Assembly (NCBI GenBank): GCA_030753015.1
Contig: JASMDC010000001.1
Span: 124,001 to 188,000 of the forward strand
Reading direction: 5' to 3'
DNA: 64,000 nucleotides
From: Candidatus Undinarchaeales archaeon
GTDB lineage: Archaea > SpSt-1190 > JASMDC01
Below the pieces are notes generated by a model, which worked only from the letters and a program-made list of their open reading frames with translations, was not told the DNA's origin and did not search any database. Positions 1-8,833 of the stretch are shown here, piece after piece; the first letter of the stretch is position 1, and the number at the start of each line of letters is the position of its first letter. Position numbers and translations under genes: made by a program.

Positions 1-324
1 ACGGAGGCCTTCGGACACGGCGTCCCACAGTGCCTGTGTGACCACGCCTGCTGGATTCTCGCATTTCAGTTCACGGGACTCGTAATCCAGGGCCCGTCGA
101 TGTTCCTCGATAATAGGATGGCGACGCTCCATCATGTCGATGATGGCAAGATCTGGTACGATACCAAGTGAGATGAGTGTGAACGTAACGCGGTCACCAA
201 TGCTCACGACGGGATCCTTCCGCTCATCGAGCCAGACGACGAATGAGCTGCCATCCTCGAACAACTTCCCATGGACCATGCGGAGCACATCGAGATCATC
301 CTCTCGTAGCTCGTAAATGACCAT
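1..324 (-). CDS. GTP-dependent dephospho-CoA kinase (DUF359), 3' end beyond window
   Basis: The first 108 residues are visible; the C-terminus lies outside the window. The segment SIGDRVTFTLISLGIVPDL, the following IIDMMERR and the later ENPAGVVTQALWDAV match the DUF359 family (GDxV...P...D.K..R and NPxG.I). In archaea this family performs the last step of CoA synthesis, phosphorylating dephospho-CoA with GTP. The ATG at 324 is supported by a TATA-like stretch (TTCTTATACC on the minus strand, about 347-356) some 26 nt upstream, which implies a leaderless mRNA. The usual D.K..R motif reads DMMER, so the Lys is replaced. The reading frame was translated by hand. Confidence 0.75.
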   Translation of the reverse strand, partial: MVIYELREDDLDVLRMVHGKLFEDGSSFVVWLDERKDPVVSIGDRVTFTLISLGIVPDLAIIDMMERRHPIIEEHRRALDYESRELKCENPAGVVTQALWDAVSEGLR

Positions 325-492
325 GGCGGGATGGGCTCGACGGGAAAGGTATAAGAACCTTGCCGGAAGGGGGCGCGGTGACCTTCCGGGAAGTGGTGGA
401 AATGCGGCACGAAAACATGTGCGGTGTTTATTTTGTTTAATAATAAAACATAAATATACACACGTATTGCGCAAAATTCTGAATAAACAAGT
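325..492. promoter_or_regulatory. AT-rich spacer with promoter of the dephospho-CoA kinase gene
   Basis: Short spacer between two minus-strand genes. It holds the TATA-like box of the downstream kinase (about 347-356). A very AT-rich block at 424-482 (alternating TTTATTTTG and AATAATAAAACATAAATATA) may be another promoter or the 3' region of the small upstream gene. Confidence 0.4.
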
Positions 493-693
493 TCATTCTG
501 TGAGGCCCTCACTTTCCTCGTGAGCGTCCTCAAGGGCCTCCACGATCGCCTTGGCGGGATTGCGCTCTTTCTCAATTTCCTCCTGCTCCAAGCTCTCAAT
601 TTCTTCTTGTTCCTGGTCCAGAAGCTTCTCTGCGCTCTTAATATCTTGCTCCACATCCTCAAGAAGTCCCATTGAACACAAAGAGCCGTCCAT
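493..693 (-). CDS. Small acidic coiled-coil protein, function unknown
   Basis: A 66-residue protein dominated by Glu, Gln, Leu and Lys (for example LDQEQEEIESLEQEEIEKE), predicted to be a single amphipathic helix or coiled coil. It starts 12 nt after the stop of the Lhr helicase gene, so it is probably the last gene of that operon. A second ATG at 672 would give a 59-residue form (MGLLEDVEQ...). No family was recognised. It could help oligomerisation or act as an accessory peptide to the helicase, but that is inference from position only. Confidence 0.5.
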   Translation of the reverse strand: MDGSLCSMGLLEDVEQDIKSAEKLLDQEQEEIESLEQEEIEKERNPAKAIVEALEDAHEESEGLTE

Positions 694-705
694 TCCTTAA
701 GAACC

Positions 706-3519
706 TTATCCCCAGAACCGCTTCGTGCGGAAGAACGTCCTCTCTCCTTCCATGATGTCACGAAGAAGTTCGTTCTCGTTGTCGTGAGGGCGCCCAAGGA
801 CGCGGGCCGCAGTGCGGGGGCCGATGCCCTTTCCGGCAAGGACCAGTAGAGCTCGTGGTCCATACGAGATGAATAGGTCAGCTGATAGCCTAAGGGACCG
901 CACTCGGCGTCCATCCTTGGCACCCAGTTTCTCACCGCGGGCATCCCGCTTGAGGAGTGCATCGTCGTCGGATCCCACGGTGGCAAGCAGACGGGCACCG
1001 CAGTTCCCGCATTCCAGGTCATCTGGCACCGTCTTTACCATGAGCGAGGTATCCCATGCGTTGCAGTGCATACAGAAAAGATGGATACGGGTAGAGAGGA
1101 GGCGTTCGCGGAAAATGCGCATGATTTCGGCATCGGGGCGTTCGGGGGACACCACCGTCCGCTTCGGGTGCTCGATGATAGACCGCGCAAGGGGTGAGCA
1201 TCCGCTGGCGTGACCGACTGATAGAGTTCCGTCGGCAATCATTCCGATGACCTCGTTCGTGTGGGGGATGTCGAGCTTCTCGGTGAACACCTCGTTGCGG
1301 GTCTCGCGGGCGAGAAGTGTGCCTGCATAGGCCTCCACGATGCGTTTGAAACTGATGCGTGCATGGTCGGCGTCCTTCTTGATGGCACCAAAGCGTCGGG
1401 CCACGTGCAAGAAGCGCCAGCGATAGAGGGCACTGTCCTCCACGATACGTGTGAGGTCACGCATGAGATGCTCGGTGCCGAGGTTGAGTATCAATCGCTC
1501 CACAAGTTCAGTGTCGGGGGCCCCGGAGAACTCGAGTAGGATTCGGTACGGGTCGGAGCGCATGGTCACGGCGCTGCCATGGTGCAGGGTAATGTAGGAT
1601 GAGAGCAGGAGACCCAGAGTGGCGTTCACTCGCGAACCGAAGCAGGCGTGGACCACCACCGCCGAACCTACGAGCTCGATGACGATGCACCGCTGGTCCG
1701 CCACGAACGGTGTGTCCCGGACCGCTTTGAGCACGGCCTGTGCTCCTGCCTTGTCGAGGGGGTACTCGCTGGTGAGAATGCTCAGCGCGTCCTTGTCATG
1801 AGTTGCCGCTAGCCTGCAGCGCAGCGTCCCGACCTCCTGGGCGACCTCCCACTCCACAGGGATGAGCTCGCCCTCCCATCGGGGGATCGTTCCAACGGAG
1901 CGCCCCACGCGTTCAACGAAGAGGGCATCCTCGTCCATCCCGACGGTCCGCCATGGTCGGCCCCTGCAGATGAATACCGAACCAGGTTCCACGTTCTGGA
2001 CCACGAAGCGCTCGTCGAGGACCCCGATGCGCTCCTGGCCATCTACGGTCACCACCGAGTAGCTGCGCTGGTCGGGGATCATGGAGAGGTTGTTATAGAA
2101 GTAGGTGGAGCCCTTGCGTCGTGCCCCGATGGTCTCCCCATCCCGCCACAGTATGCCCAGGTCACAGAGCAGGTCAACGAGCTCGATGAAGTCGTCGCGG
2201 GAGAGGTCATGGAAGGGTGCGGCAGATGTGATGGTGCGCAGTGCATCCCGGGCGTCCACGGTCCTCTCCTCCTTGGCCAATCCGACCACCTGGTTAGCGA
2301 CGACGTCCATTGGAGCCCGGAACACCTGGACCGGCTCGAGCTCACCGGCCATGGTCCTGCGTGCGACCACCGCCGCCTCAATGCAGTCGTCCGCGTCCAT
2401 AGCGAGCACAAGTCCCCGGGAGACGACATCTGCTCTGTGGCCGGCACGGCCCACCCGCTGCACGAGCCGAGTGGCCTGGCGCGGGGATGTGTACTGGATG
2501 GCGAGGTCCACTGAGCCGACATCGATGCCAAGTTCCATTGAGCTAGTGCAAACGAGGTTCGTGATCTCACCTGCCTTGAACGCACGTTCTGCCTCGATAC
2601 GAGCGGTCTTGGAGAGGGAGGAGTGATGGACATCGGTACCTGAGGACTCATCCCAGATGGCGAACCGAGAGGAGAGCACCTCCGCTTGCTGGCGCGTGTT
2701 CACGAAGGTGAGCACCGAGCGCTCCCTTCGGACGTTCTCTTCGATCGTGCGCACTGCTGATGCCAGCTGGGGGGCGACCAGCAGGCGTTCGGCAAGCTCC
2801 TCATCACCTTCGATGATCGTGGGCATGACGACCGCGATTTCGAGCCGTTTCTCTGTCTCGGCATGCACTATCTCCACGGGACTCCCCGAACCACGGAGGA
2901 ACGCGGCCACCTCTTCCGGCGTTCCTACCGTGGCCGACAATCCAATCCGTTGGATGGGGCCGCCTGCGAGCCTGCACAATCGCTCGAGGGCCACAGCGAG
3001 CTGGCTGCCGCGCTTGTCCACCGCCAGCTCATGGACCTCGTCAACGATGACCATGCGTAGGTTCGCAAGGTGGGTGCGCAGACGCTTTCCTAGGAGCATG
3101 GCCTGGACAGTCTCCGGTGTTGTGATGAGCATATCGGGGGGCTTGAGTGCTTGGCGCCGGCGTGCAGCAGGCGTTGTGTCACCATGCCGGACCTCCACGG
3201 TGAGCCCCAGCTCTTCCCCCCACCACCTCATCCGCTCCATGATGTCTCTGTTGAGAGCGCGGAGAGGGGTGATGTACAGCAAGAGGTTGCCGGAGTGACC
3301 TTCATTCCGCCATTGGAGCATCCTGTGGAAAGCAGGGAGGACGGCAGCTTCCGTCTTTCCTGATCCGGTTGGCGAGATTAGGAGCACGTTGGCGCCAGAG
3401 AAGATACGCGGGATAGCCTCTGCTTGTGCAGGAGTGGGTGCGGTAATTCCCTTACGGTCCAGTAGATGGCGGACCGGGTCTGCGAGCAGTGGGAAGGGAT
3501 TGGAAGTGGCCTTAGCCAA
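706..3519 (-). CDS. Lhr-family DEAD/DEAH superfamily 2 helicase
   Basis: A 937-residue protein of normal length for archaeal Lhr helicases, which unwind DNA or RNA-DNA hybrids using ATP in repair and recombination. Visible motifs are Walker A SPTGSGKTEAA (near residue 49), the DEVHEL box (about 162), LSATVGTP (motif III), TSSMELGIDVGSVD and QRVGRAGHR (motifs V and VI). A four-cysteine zinc element (CMHC...CGNC) lies near residue 850, and a GIGPRTAARVLGR helix-hairpin-like segment near the C-terminus. The start is a TTG at 3519 that overlaps the stop of the preceding gene by 8 nt, so the two are translationally coupled. No damage is seen. Confidence 0.93.
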   Translation of the reverse strand: MAKATSNPFPLLADPVRHLLDRKGITAPTPAQAEAIPRIFSGANVLLISPTGSGKTEAAVLPAFHRMLQWRNEGHSGNLLLYITPLRALNRDIMERMRWWGEELGLTVEVRHGDTTPAARRRQALKPPDMLITTPETVQAMLLGKRLRTHLANLRMVIVDEVHELAVDKRGSQLAVALERLCRLAGGPIQRIGLSATVGTPEEVAAFLRGSGSPVEIVHAETEKRLEIAVVMPTIIEGDEELAERLLVAPQLASAVRTIEENVRRERSVLTFVNTRQQAEVLSSRFAIWDESSGTDVHHSSLSKTARIEAERAFKAGEITNLVCTSSMELGIDVGSVDLAIQYTSPRQATRLVQRVGRAGHRADVVSRGLVLAMDADDCIEAAVVARRTMAGELEPVQVFRAPMDVVANQVVGLAKEERTVDARDALRTITSAAPFHDLSRDDFIELVDLLCDLGILWRDGETIGARRKGSTYFYNNLSMIPDQRSYSVVTVDGQERIGVLDERFVVQNVEPGSVFICRGRPWRTVGMDEDALFVERVGRSVGTIPRWEGELIPVEWEVAQEVGTLRCRLAATHDKDALSILTSEYPLDKAGAQAVLKAVRDTPFVADQRCIVIELVGSAVVVHACFGSRVNATLGLLLSSYITLHHGSAVTMRSDPYRILLEFSGAPDTELVERLILNLGTEHLMRDLTRIVEDSALYRWRFLHVARRFGAIKKDADHARISFKRIVEAYAGTLLARETRNEVFTEKLDIPHTNEVIGMIADGTLSVGHASGCSPLARSIIEHPKRTVVSPERPDAEIMRIFRERLLSTRIHLFCMHCNAWDTSLMVKTVPDDLECGNCGARLLATVGSDDDALLKRDARGEKLGAKDGRRVRSLRLSADLFISYGPRALLVLAGKGIGPRTAARVLGRPHDNENELLRDIMEGERTFFRTKRFWG

Positions 3520-3922
3520 TGTAGGTCACGTCTGCCTCGGGCTTCTTCCCGGGCCGCTTGATGTTGACCGACGGGAGGCTGATCGGGGGAGGGAGCTTGA
3601 GCATGCTCGAGAGCATCACTGTCTGGACGGTACAGTTCTGGAGAATTGAGTTCGCCACGTTCTGAACACTCGCATCTGGTAGACGTTTGGTGCTCTCGAA
3701 GTGCTTGGTGTCCGCCTCATTGCCCTCGAACATCATGGTGCCCTTCATACGGATGTACCCGATGCTCGGGGAGTACTGCACATCGAATCCGAAATGAATT
3801 GCGTAGGTGTTGGACGAGCCCTCCTGCGTTATTTCCTGGAAGTTGACGTTGATACTCACTTCTTTTGGTGCCCGGCTCTCGAACCGCTTGGCTTCAACGA
3901 AGTCGAGGGTGCCCGTCATCAT
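3512..3922 (-). CDS. Uncharacterised ~136-aa protein upstream of Lhr (possible SecB-like fold)
   Basis: The likely start is the double ATG at 3922/3919 (MMTGTLDFVEAKRFESR). A longer frame to 4003 reads into duplicated DNA. The pattern of alternating hydrophobic strands, followed by VQNVANSILQNCTV and a C-terminal PPPISLPSV, resembles small archaeal SecB-like or bacteriophage-scaffold-like beta proteins, but I cannot name a family. It overlaps the Lhr gene by 8 nt. A truncated copy of its first ~18 codons survives at about 6368-6422 in the right-hand direct repeat, showing that this gene originally lay directly downstream of the DPM1-like transferase. Confidence 0.6.
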   Translation of the reverse strand: MMTGTLDFVEAKRFESRAPKEVSINVNFQEITQEGSSNTYAIHFGFDVQYSPSIGYIRMKGTMMFEGNEADTKHFESTKRLPDASVQNVANSILQNCTVQTVMLSSMLKLPPPISLPSVNIKRPGKKPEADVTYIG

Positions 3923-4040
3923 GGCTCGGGAGAACGGCCCGGGTGTTTTTATCTCTTTCTGCTGCGTGGTGGGGATGCTCGCTCGCACCGACCTAGAAAA
4001 CACGCCTGCTCAAGAGTCTCACGTACTCCTTTACCAAGGC
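3869..4040. repeat. Direct repeat A, left border of the radical SAM/GT2 insert
   Basis: About 172 bp closely matching 6368-6541 (copy B) in the same orientation, with scattered substitutions and a 1-2 nt indel. On the minus strand it contains the last ~15 codons of the DPM1-like transferase (reading ...EYVRLLSRRVF and stop), the intergenic spacer and the true start of the 136-aa gene. The similarity stops abruptly at 4040/4041. Confidence 0.85.
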
Positions 4041-4071
4041 ACGGTGGCGTAACACCATACTTCGATGCCTG

Positions 4072-5145
4072 TTAATTGAATCTTTTGAAGAAGATCTTTC
4101 CAAGCAGCCGAGGGTACCTCTTAAAGTCGAATATCACACTTGCGTTGATCGCGCATTCAAAGGTGCAGTAGCATTTCTTGTCCCTTATCGATCTTCTGAC
4201 CTGCTCTGCACCTTTGCTGGCGAGCAGTCTGTTGATGTCATAGTCAAAGTCACGGATATTACCCATCTTTTTATCCAGCAGCTCGCATGGAAAGACATCA
4301 CCAGTCTCGCTGATTTCGATCAGGCGCTCTCCTGCAACACATGGGACGACCATGCTCTTCTTCCTTGCCGTGTTGATAATCTCCCTAAGACTTTCCTCGT
4401 AGACCACGTGGAGGAACCTGTCAAAGGGCTTCTTTTCCCGCTTTTTTTCCTTTACCTCGATATAGCGCTGCATTTCCTCGTAGGCGTCAAGCGTGTCCGC
4501 GATCGCACTCTTGCATCGGGGTGTGCCTCGTAATAAGGTGAGCAGATGGTTGTCTGCATCGAATCTCTCTTCTACGGAATTGAATATCCCTCGGATATTG
4601 TCGACGTTGTAGCTTGAGAGCACTGTACAGAAATCTATGTTGAGGTTGTCATGCCTTTTCCTAAGTTTGTCCAGACTATCGTAAGTCCTAGTTACTGCCT
4701 CGAAGATCCCCTTTACATCGCGAATGAGATCATGTTCCTCTTCCCAGCCATCCAGTGAGATCGAGATTCTGAAATGCGTTCCGGGATTTTGTTCAAGGAT
4801 CATCTCCATGTCCTTCTCGATCTTTTCTGTCAGCAGACCGTTCGTGGTTATCGTTATTATTAGAGGATTAGTGTACCGGCACACTACATTGCAGATTTCC
4901 ACAAGGTCGTTGCGTAAGAACGTCTCGCCCCCGGTCAGAGAGACCTGCATGAGCTGCCCGAGACCTTTACAGATCCTTTCGATCTCCTCCAGTTTAAGCT
5001 CGTCTCTCGCCTCTGCCTGATCAATGTTCTTCCAATAGAAGCAATGTTTGCATCTCGCATTGCATCTGGCGGTCACAAAGAGTATGACGTAGACAGGCTT
5101 CGAGCCCTTCAAGAGGCTTTTAACTATCCGAGAAGAGCCTTTCAT
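4072..5145 (-). CDS. Radical SAM protein with SPASM-like C-terminal cysteines
   Basis: A 357-residue protein from the ATG at 5145 (MKGSSRIVKSLLKG). The radical SAM 4Fe-4S motif is CNARCKHC (CxxxCxxC, about residue 27). It is followed by the SAM-binding SLTGGETFLR and ITTNG. The C-terminal region holds CVAGERL, a second Cys in DVFPCELL and a CYCTFEC cluster, as expected for auxiliary Fe-S clusters of SPASM or Twitch enzymes that modify peptides or sugars. It overlaps the upstream GT2 gene by 26 nt. Paired with a glycosyltransferase inside an acquired islet, it most likely modifies a glycan or lipid-linked precursor; the substrate is unknown. Confidence 0.85.
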   Translation of the reverse strand: MKGSSRIVKSLLKGSKPVYVILFVTARCNARCKHCFYWKNIDQAEARDELKLEEIERICKGLGQLMQVSLTGGETFLRNDLVEICNVVCRYTNPLIITITTNGLLTEKIEKDMEMILEQNPGTHFRISISLDGWEEEHDLIRDVKGIFEAVTRTYDSLDKLRKRHDNLNIDFCTVLSSYNVDNIRGIFNSVEERFDADNHLLTLLRGTPRCKSAIADTLDAYEEMQRYIEVKEKKREKKPFDRFLHVVYEESLREIINTARKKSMVVPCVAGERLIEISETGDVFPCELLDKKMGNIRDFDYDINRLLASKGAEQVRRSIRDKKCYCTFECAINASVIFDFKRYPRLLGKIFFKRFN

Positions 5146-6121
5146 GGTAATCGTTTCCCGCGAGCTTCCTGACCGCCGAGTCAATCAGCGAACAGCATGC
5201 ACCCATTGTTGTTATGCATGAGAAGAAGATGTTAATGGGGATGAATATGGGCAAGAGGGACGGGTGTGTCCTGATGACGATCCTAAAGAAGCCCCTGAGG
5301 TAGAAAAGGTATAATATCAGTGCCACGGCTGCTCCCGAAATCGCAGGGGGGAAACTGATTGAGGCCCCCAAGAGAATAAGGGTTGCGGTCGCCGATAATG
5401 TCCCAATCGCCATCCCGAGGGTGGTTGAACAACTAGGTGTGAACGACTTTCTCTTGTGCAAGAAGAATTTCATCCACCAGAAGGTCCTCCAGAAGTAGAC
5501 ACTACAGAGTTTCCAGAAACCCGGGAACTGGTGCTTCACGATAATATTTGGATCGAGGATCATCTTGAACTTCGGTGAGATCCTGAAACCGAACTCCTCG
5601 TTCTCGGTCGGTACTTGAAAGGTAAACTTTTCGTTATAGCCGCCCGTTTCGAGGAATACTCTTTTCTTTGTAAGACAGCATTTCGCCTCAAAGACTGGGT
5701 AGTTGCCCAGGTCGCCTTGGGTGTATATATGCTGGTCCATCAGGCACTTGTACAGGGGGAATAGCCCCTTATTGGTCGGCTCTACAGAATAATGTCCGTT
5801 GACCACATCCGCACCCGTTCTATTCATGGCCTCAATGGCCATCTCGATTGTGTCCTTGAACACCACTACATCCGAATCGAAGAACATGACCCGATCGTAA
5901 TTCGCATTCTTCACTCCAAGGTTCCTTGCCTTTCCAGGGCCGGCATTCGTATGCGTTATGATCCTTACTTGGAATCCCTTCACGATCTCAAGCGTTAAGT
6001 CCGTGCTCTCGGCATCCACGATGATGACCTCGAACTTCTTGTAACTTGATCTGAAGATCGACTCGAGGAGCCTTTCGATAGTCTTCTCAGAATTATACAC
6101 CGGAATGATAATTGAGATCAC
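5120..6121 (-). CDS. GT2-family glycosyltransferase with C-terminal membrane helices
   Basis: A 333-residue protein beginning MISIIIPVYNSEKTIERLL, the classic GT-A start. Nucleotide-binding and metal motifs are VIIVDAESTD and MFFDSDVVVF (DxD), with a TENEEFGFRI acceptor-region motif near residue 190. Hydrophobic segments from about residue 245 (AIGTLSATATLILLGASI, then others) predict two or three membrane helices, so it probably acts at the cytoplasmic membrane on a lipid-linked sugar. It is translationally coupled to the radical SAM gene. Base composition is lower in GC than the chromosome around it. Confidence 0.9.
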   Translation of the reverse strand: MISIIIPVYNSEKTIERLLESIFRSSYKKFEVIIVDAESTDLTLEIVKGFQVRIITHTNAGPGKARNLGVKNANYDRVMFFDSDVVVFKDTIEMAIEAMNRTGADVVNGHYSVEPTNKGLFPLYKCLMDQHIYTQGDLGNYPVFEAKCCLTKKRVFLETGGYNEKFTFQVPTENEEFGFRISPKFKMILDPNIIVKHQFPGFWKLCSVYFWRTFWWMKFFLHKRKSFTPSCSTTLGMAIGTLSATATLILLGASISFPPAISGAAVALILYLFYLRGFFRIVIRTHPSLLPIFIPINIFFSCITTMGACCSLIDSAVRKLAGNDYHERLFSDS

Positions 6122-6493
6122 TTCAGATCACCGAGTTCTCATCCATCTTGATAGTCTCTTTCTTTGTCATATAACGATTCGAAGAGTTTAGGCTCTAATC
6201 TTGTGTGCGATTCAAAAAGATTCCCTTTCGAGGATCGCAGCAGAAAAACCAAAGGGAGGACCTTTTCTTTAGCAGGTCCCAAAGGATCAGGAAGGGGGTG
6301 ATACCAAGGATGATCTTGCCATCATCCACGTGCCTCCGTCCCATCGGAAGGGCTATACATCTTCTAATGCCCGGTTCTCGAACCGCTTGGCTTCGACTAA
6401 TTCAAGGGTGCCCGTCATCATGGTTCGGGGGCACGGCCCGGACGTCATTCTCTCTTTCTGCTGCGTGGTAGGAGCGCTTGCTCTCACACCGAC
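6122..6493. other. Right border of the insert with truncated gene copy
   Basis: From 6122 to about 6367 there is no convincing gene. From 6368 it is direct repeat B. On the minus strand, 6422 to about 6368 reads MMTGTLELVEAKRFENR, a relic of the 136-aa gene, and then runs into a stop within a few codons. Confidence 0.7.
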
Positions 6494-6541
6494 CTAGAAC
6501 ACACGCCTACTCAAGAGTCTCGCGTACCCCTTTGCCGAGGC
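6368..6541. repeat. Direct repeat B, right border of the insert
   Basis: Partner of the repeat at 3869-4040. This copy contains the intact 3' end of the DPM1-like transferase (stop at 6494-6496), the spacer and a dead 5' fragment of the 136-aa gene. Reciprocal intactness of the two copies shows the order before insertion: transferase, 136-aa gene, Lhr. Confidence 0.85.
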
Positions 6542-7201
6542 CCCCCAGTTCAGCTTGCTCCTACCATGTACTCTCATAGTGAAGGTGATGGGGACCTCGG
6601 TGATGGTGTACCCCTGCTCGATTGCGAACATGAGTATCTCCGGGTAGAACTCGAAGTCCCTGGATCGTGTACGGGGATAGAGCTCATCGAGCACCGAACG
6701 CCTATAGAGGCGATAGCCGGATGTCATGTCGGTCACAACGTTCCTGCCAAGGGTGATGTTCAGGAACTTCGTCGTCAGGTCGCTGACAACACGCTTGAAG
6801 TGGGGCATGTCCACGATCACACCCCCGGGCGCACGACGTGAACCCACGACGATGTCGGGATCCGATGTCTGCACCGCGCGTACGAACCTCTCCAGCTCAT
6901 CGGGCCGATGGTTGAGGTCCGCGTCCATGGTCAGGACGTGGTCAGCCCGTGGATCCACTTCCGCGAATCCCGTCCTGAACGCTCTTCCCACACCCAAGGG
7001 GGACGGGTGTGCAATGTATCCCAGCCCGGGGTGGTCGTTCTTCATCCTCTCGATGAGCTCTGCTGACCCATCATTCCCTTGGAGGACGTAGATTATCTCG
7101 TAATCGACGTCGAGCTCGTGGAGCGCTTTGATCAGCTGTGGTGTGAGCACCTCGAGGTTCTCACACTCGTCATATGCCGGGATGACTGCGGAGATGAACA
7201 T
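6494..7201 (-). CDS. DPM1-like polyprenyl-phosphate glycosyltransferase (GT2)
   Basis: A 235-residue soluble GT2 enzyme starting MFISAVIPAYDECENL. The motif TMDADLNHRPDEL, the segment VVGSRRAPGG and the conserved DMTSGYRLYRR followed by EFYPEILMFA match dolichol-phosphate mannose synthase-like enzymes. These transfer a sugar from an NDP donor to a polyprenyl phosphate at the membrane for N- or O-glycosylation. No C-terminal membrane helices are present, as in short DPM1. A TATA-like box CTTTAAATTT lies about 80 nt upstream (7277-7288, minus strand). It was originally the first gene before the 136-aa protein and Lhr. Confidence 0.88.
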   Translation of the reverse strand: MFISAVIPAYDECENLEVLTPQLIKALHELDVDYEIIYVLQGNDGSAELIERMKNDHPGLGYIAHPSPLGVGRAFRTGFAEVDPRADHVLTMDADLNHRPDELERFVRAVQTSDPDIVVGSRRAPGGVIVDMPHFKRVVSDLTTKFLNITLGRNVVTDMTSGYRLYRRSVLDELYPRTRSRDFEFYPEILMFAIEQGYTITEVPITFTMRVHGRSKLNWGASAKGYARLLSRRVF

Positions 7202-8182
7202 CGTAATCCTGCTGTTCTGTGGTATCCTTGTCTGCGAGCGGGCCCTCGTCGGCCCCCTATCATTATCGTTCTATCGAAATTTAAAGATGTTCTCTCCATG
7301 ACACCTCCCCCATTTTCTGTCGAGTGGGCTCGCGTCTAGCGTTCTCCCTGGAGCACAGCATGACGTGGCCGTTGTGTCACCGGAAGGGGGTTTCGATACC
7401 CTCTTTTCTTGACGTCGCCGGAACAGCTAGAATCTTGCTTCTGTGCTGCTTTTTCGTCCCTTGTCACGAATCCGCTCCGATCTTATTCCCGCTCGTCCCT
7501 GGTCCCCTCAGTTCTGGGCTGAAATGTCTTCTTCTGGGCTGCTGCCCTCTCTGAAGCGGACCCCCTTCCTTGTTTTTCAGCTCCCGGAACTCGTTTTCAC
7601 ACCCCTATTACGTTTTTTATCTACTTTTTTCACATTTTTTCTTACATTTTAAGGAGTTTCGATATATTCCCGGGATTCGTACCTTGATAGTCGTGAACGT
7701 ACCCTCATTCTCACCCCTATTTGGGCCGTAAATAACCGCATAAATCAAGTAAATTGCTGACATTTACGCATAATTCACCTATAATGCACCTTTTAGGCGT
7801 CAGATCAGGGTTTTACTGGGTAGTGGTGGTGGAATTCTCGTTTTCTAGCCGACCCGTACAAATTCACTATTTAGCAGGGGTTAACTCATAAAAGATTATT
7901 GATGTAAATATGCAATAACGTATCAAATATTACGGAAAAAGTTCAGAATAACCTGCTGCAGGCCTGCTGCTGGTGCTGCTGCTGCTGCTACCGTGCTGCT
8001 GCTGCTAGCGAACAGCAGCATCACCAGCACATGTGAGTTAAATATGCGTTAAAACAATGCATATGTCCCAAAGAGCAAAATTCTGGGAGAAGAGTGGGAA
8101 ATTATCGATAATGCACCGTTTCCGGGGGGATCGGGACGCAAATCGAGCGTTATTAGGTGGTGGAATGGGGGGATGTGCTGCC
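7202..8182. other. Long intergenic region with T-tracts and CTG-rich block
   Basis: About 980 bp with no convincing gene; short plus-strand frames at 7324-7652 have no recognisable features. 7608-7652 holds four T-tracts (TTTTTT, TTTTTT, TTTTTT, TTTT) that could terminate a plus-strand transcript. 7660-7950 is AT-rich without structure I can name. 7953-8030 is a CTG-rich repeat block listed separately. Confidence 0.5.
7953..8030. repeat. CTG/CAG-rich repeat block with hairpin
   Basis: A run of imperfect CTG triplets followed by inverted CAG triplets. TGCTGCTG (7997-8004) pairs with CAGCAGCA (8013-8020) across an 8-nt loop. It lies about 150 nt downstream of the winged-helix gene and could be its transcript terminator. 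Similar CTG-rich DNA occurs inside that gene (about 8570-8640) and upstream of it (8880-8920). Confidence 0.55.
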
Positions 8183-8794
8183 CTACTTGCGCTTGCGCTT
8201 CTTGGGCTTCTCCTTTTCCTTGATCTCGAGCTCCTCGGTCTCTTCTTCCTCTTCAACGATGGAGTAGAAGACCTCCCTACCTCGCTGGATTTTGGTGACC
8301 AGACTGCGCTGATAGAGCTCGGAGAGCTTTGCAGAGGTCGTACCGCGCTTGACGCCGAGAATACGGGCGAGATCATTGGCGGTTACGCTCTTGAGGTTCC
8401 TGATGGCTTCGAGGTACTTCATATCGGTCTCAGAAACGAGACCGAAGACGATATCCTTTGCATTTTCGAGTTCGTTCTTTAAACAGGAACCATCTTCTGA
8501 TTTACGTTCCATTTCAAGAAGGATCTCTCTGAGAGCGTCCAATTCGCCAGTATTTTGAAGTATTGTCTCGTGCTGCAGGTGCAGGGCCACGTGCTGCTGC
8601 TGTAGCTTATACTGTTGCTGCTGTAGCAGTTCGTTGTGACCGCGGAGATCCTCCAGCACGGCCTTGTACCCAACAAGAAGGTCGATAACGCGATCGATGC
8701 CCAGGAGACTCTTGAACACTTTTTTCACCTCGATACCCGGGCGGATACCTCGATTTGAGGCGATAATCCGCCTAAGGGATGGTAATGCAGACAA
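8183..8794 (-). CDS. Coiled-coil winged-helix DNA-binding protein
   Basis: About 203 residues from a TTG at 8794; GTG codons further in are also possible because the nearest TATA-like box (TTATAAAC, about 8806-8815) is close to this start. Residues ~50-110 are Gln/Leu/Glu-rich (LLQQQQYKLQQQHVALHLQ), a coiled coil. Residues ~125-180 read KYLEAIRNLKSVTANDLARI then LGVKRGTTSAKLSELYQRSL, a winged helix of the MarR/ArsR type. The C-terminus is a charged tail (EEEEETEELE then KKRKRK). It is probably a dimeric transcription factor. An array of AGCGATA repeats upstream would suit autoregulation. Confidence 0.75.
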   Translation of the reverse strand: MSALPSLRRIIASNRGIRPGIEVKKVFKSLLGIDRVIDLLVGYKAVLEDLRGHNELLQQQQYKLQQQHVALHLQHETILQNTGELDALREILLEMERKSEDGSCLKNELENAKDIVFGLVSETDMKYLEAIRNLKSVTANDLARILGVKRGTTSAKLSELYQRSLVTKIQRGREVFYSIVEEEEETEELEIKEKEKPKKRKRK

Positions 8795-8833
8795 GGTCGC
8801 TGATCGTTTATAATACTGTGGTCGAAGTTAGAA

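Larger units (their letters stand above)
4041..6367. mobile_element. AT-richer insert (genomic islet) between direct repeats
   Basis: This segment carries only the SPASM enzyme and the GT2 gene and is visibly less GC-rich than both flanks (many AAG, GAT and ATA codons). The flanking repeats show that it separates two genes that used to be neighbours. No transposase or terminal inverted repeats were seen. Single-crossover integration of a circular molecule carrying the repeat, or a duplication event with later replacement, would both leave this pattern. Confidence 0.65.

Noticed and set aside
2105-2651. Large antisense and out-of-frame open frames within the Lhr gene
   Set aside because: Arg/Ser/Pro-rich shadows typical of GC-rich coding DNA; Lhr motifs are intact in the chosen frame.
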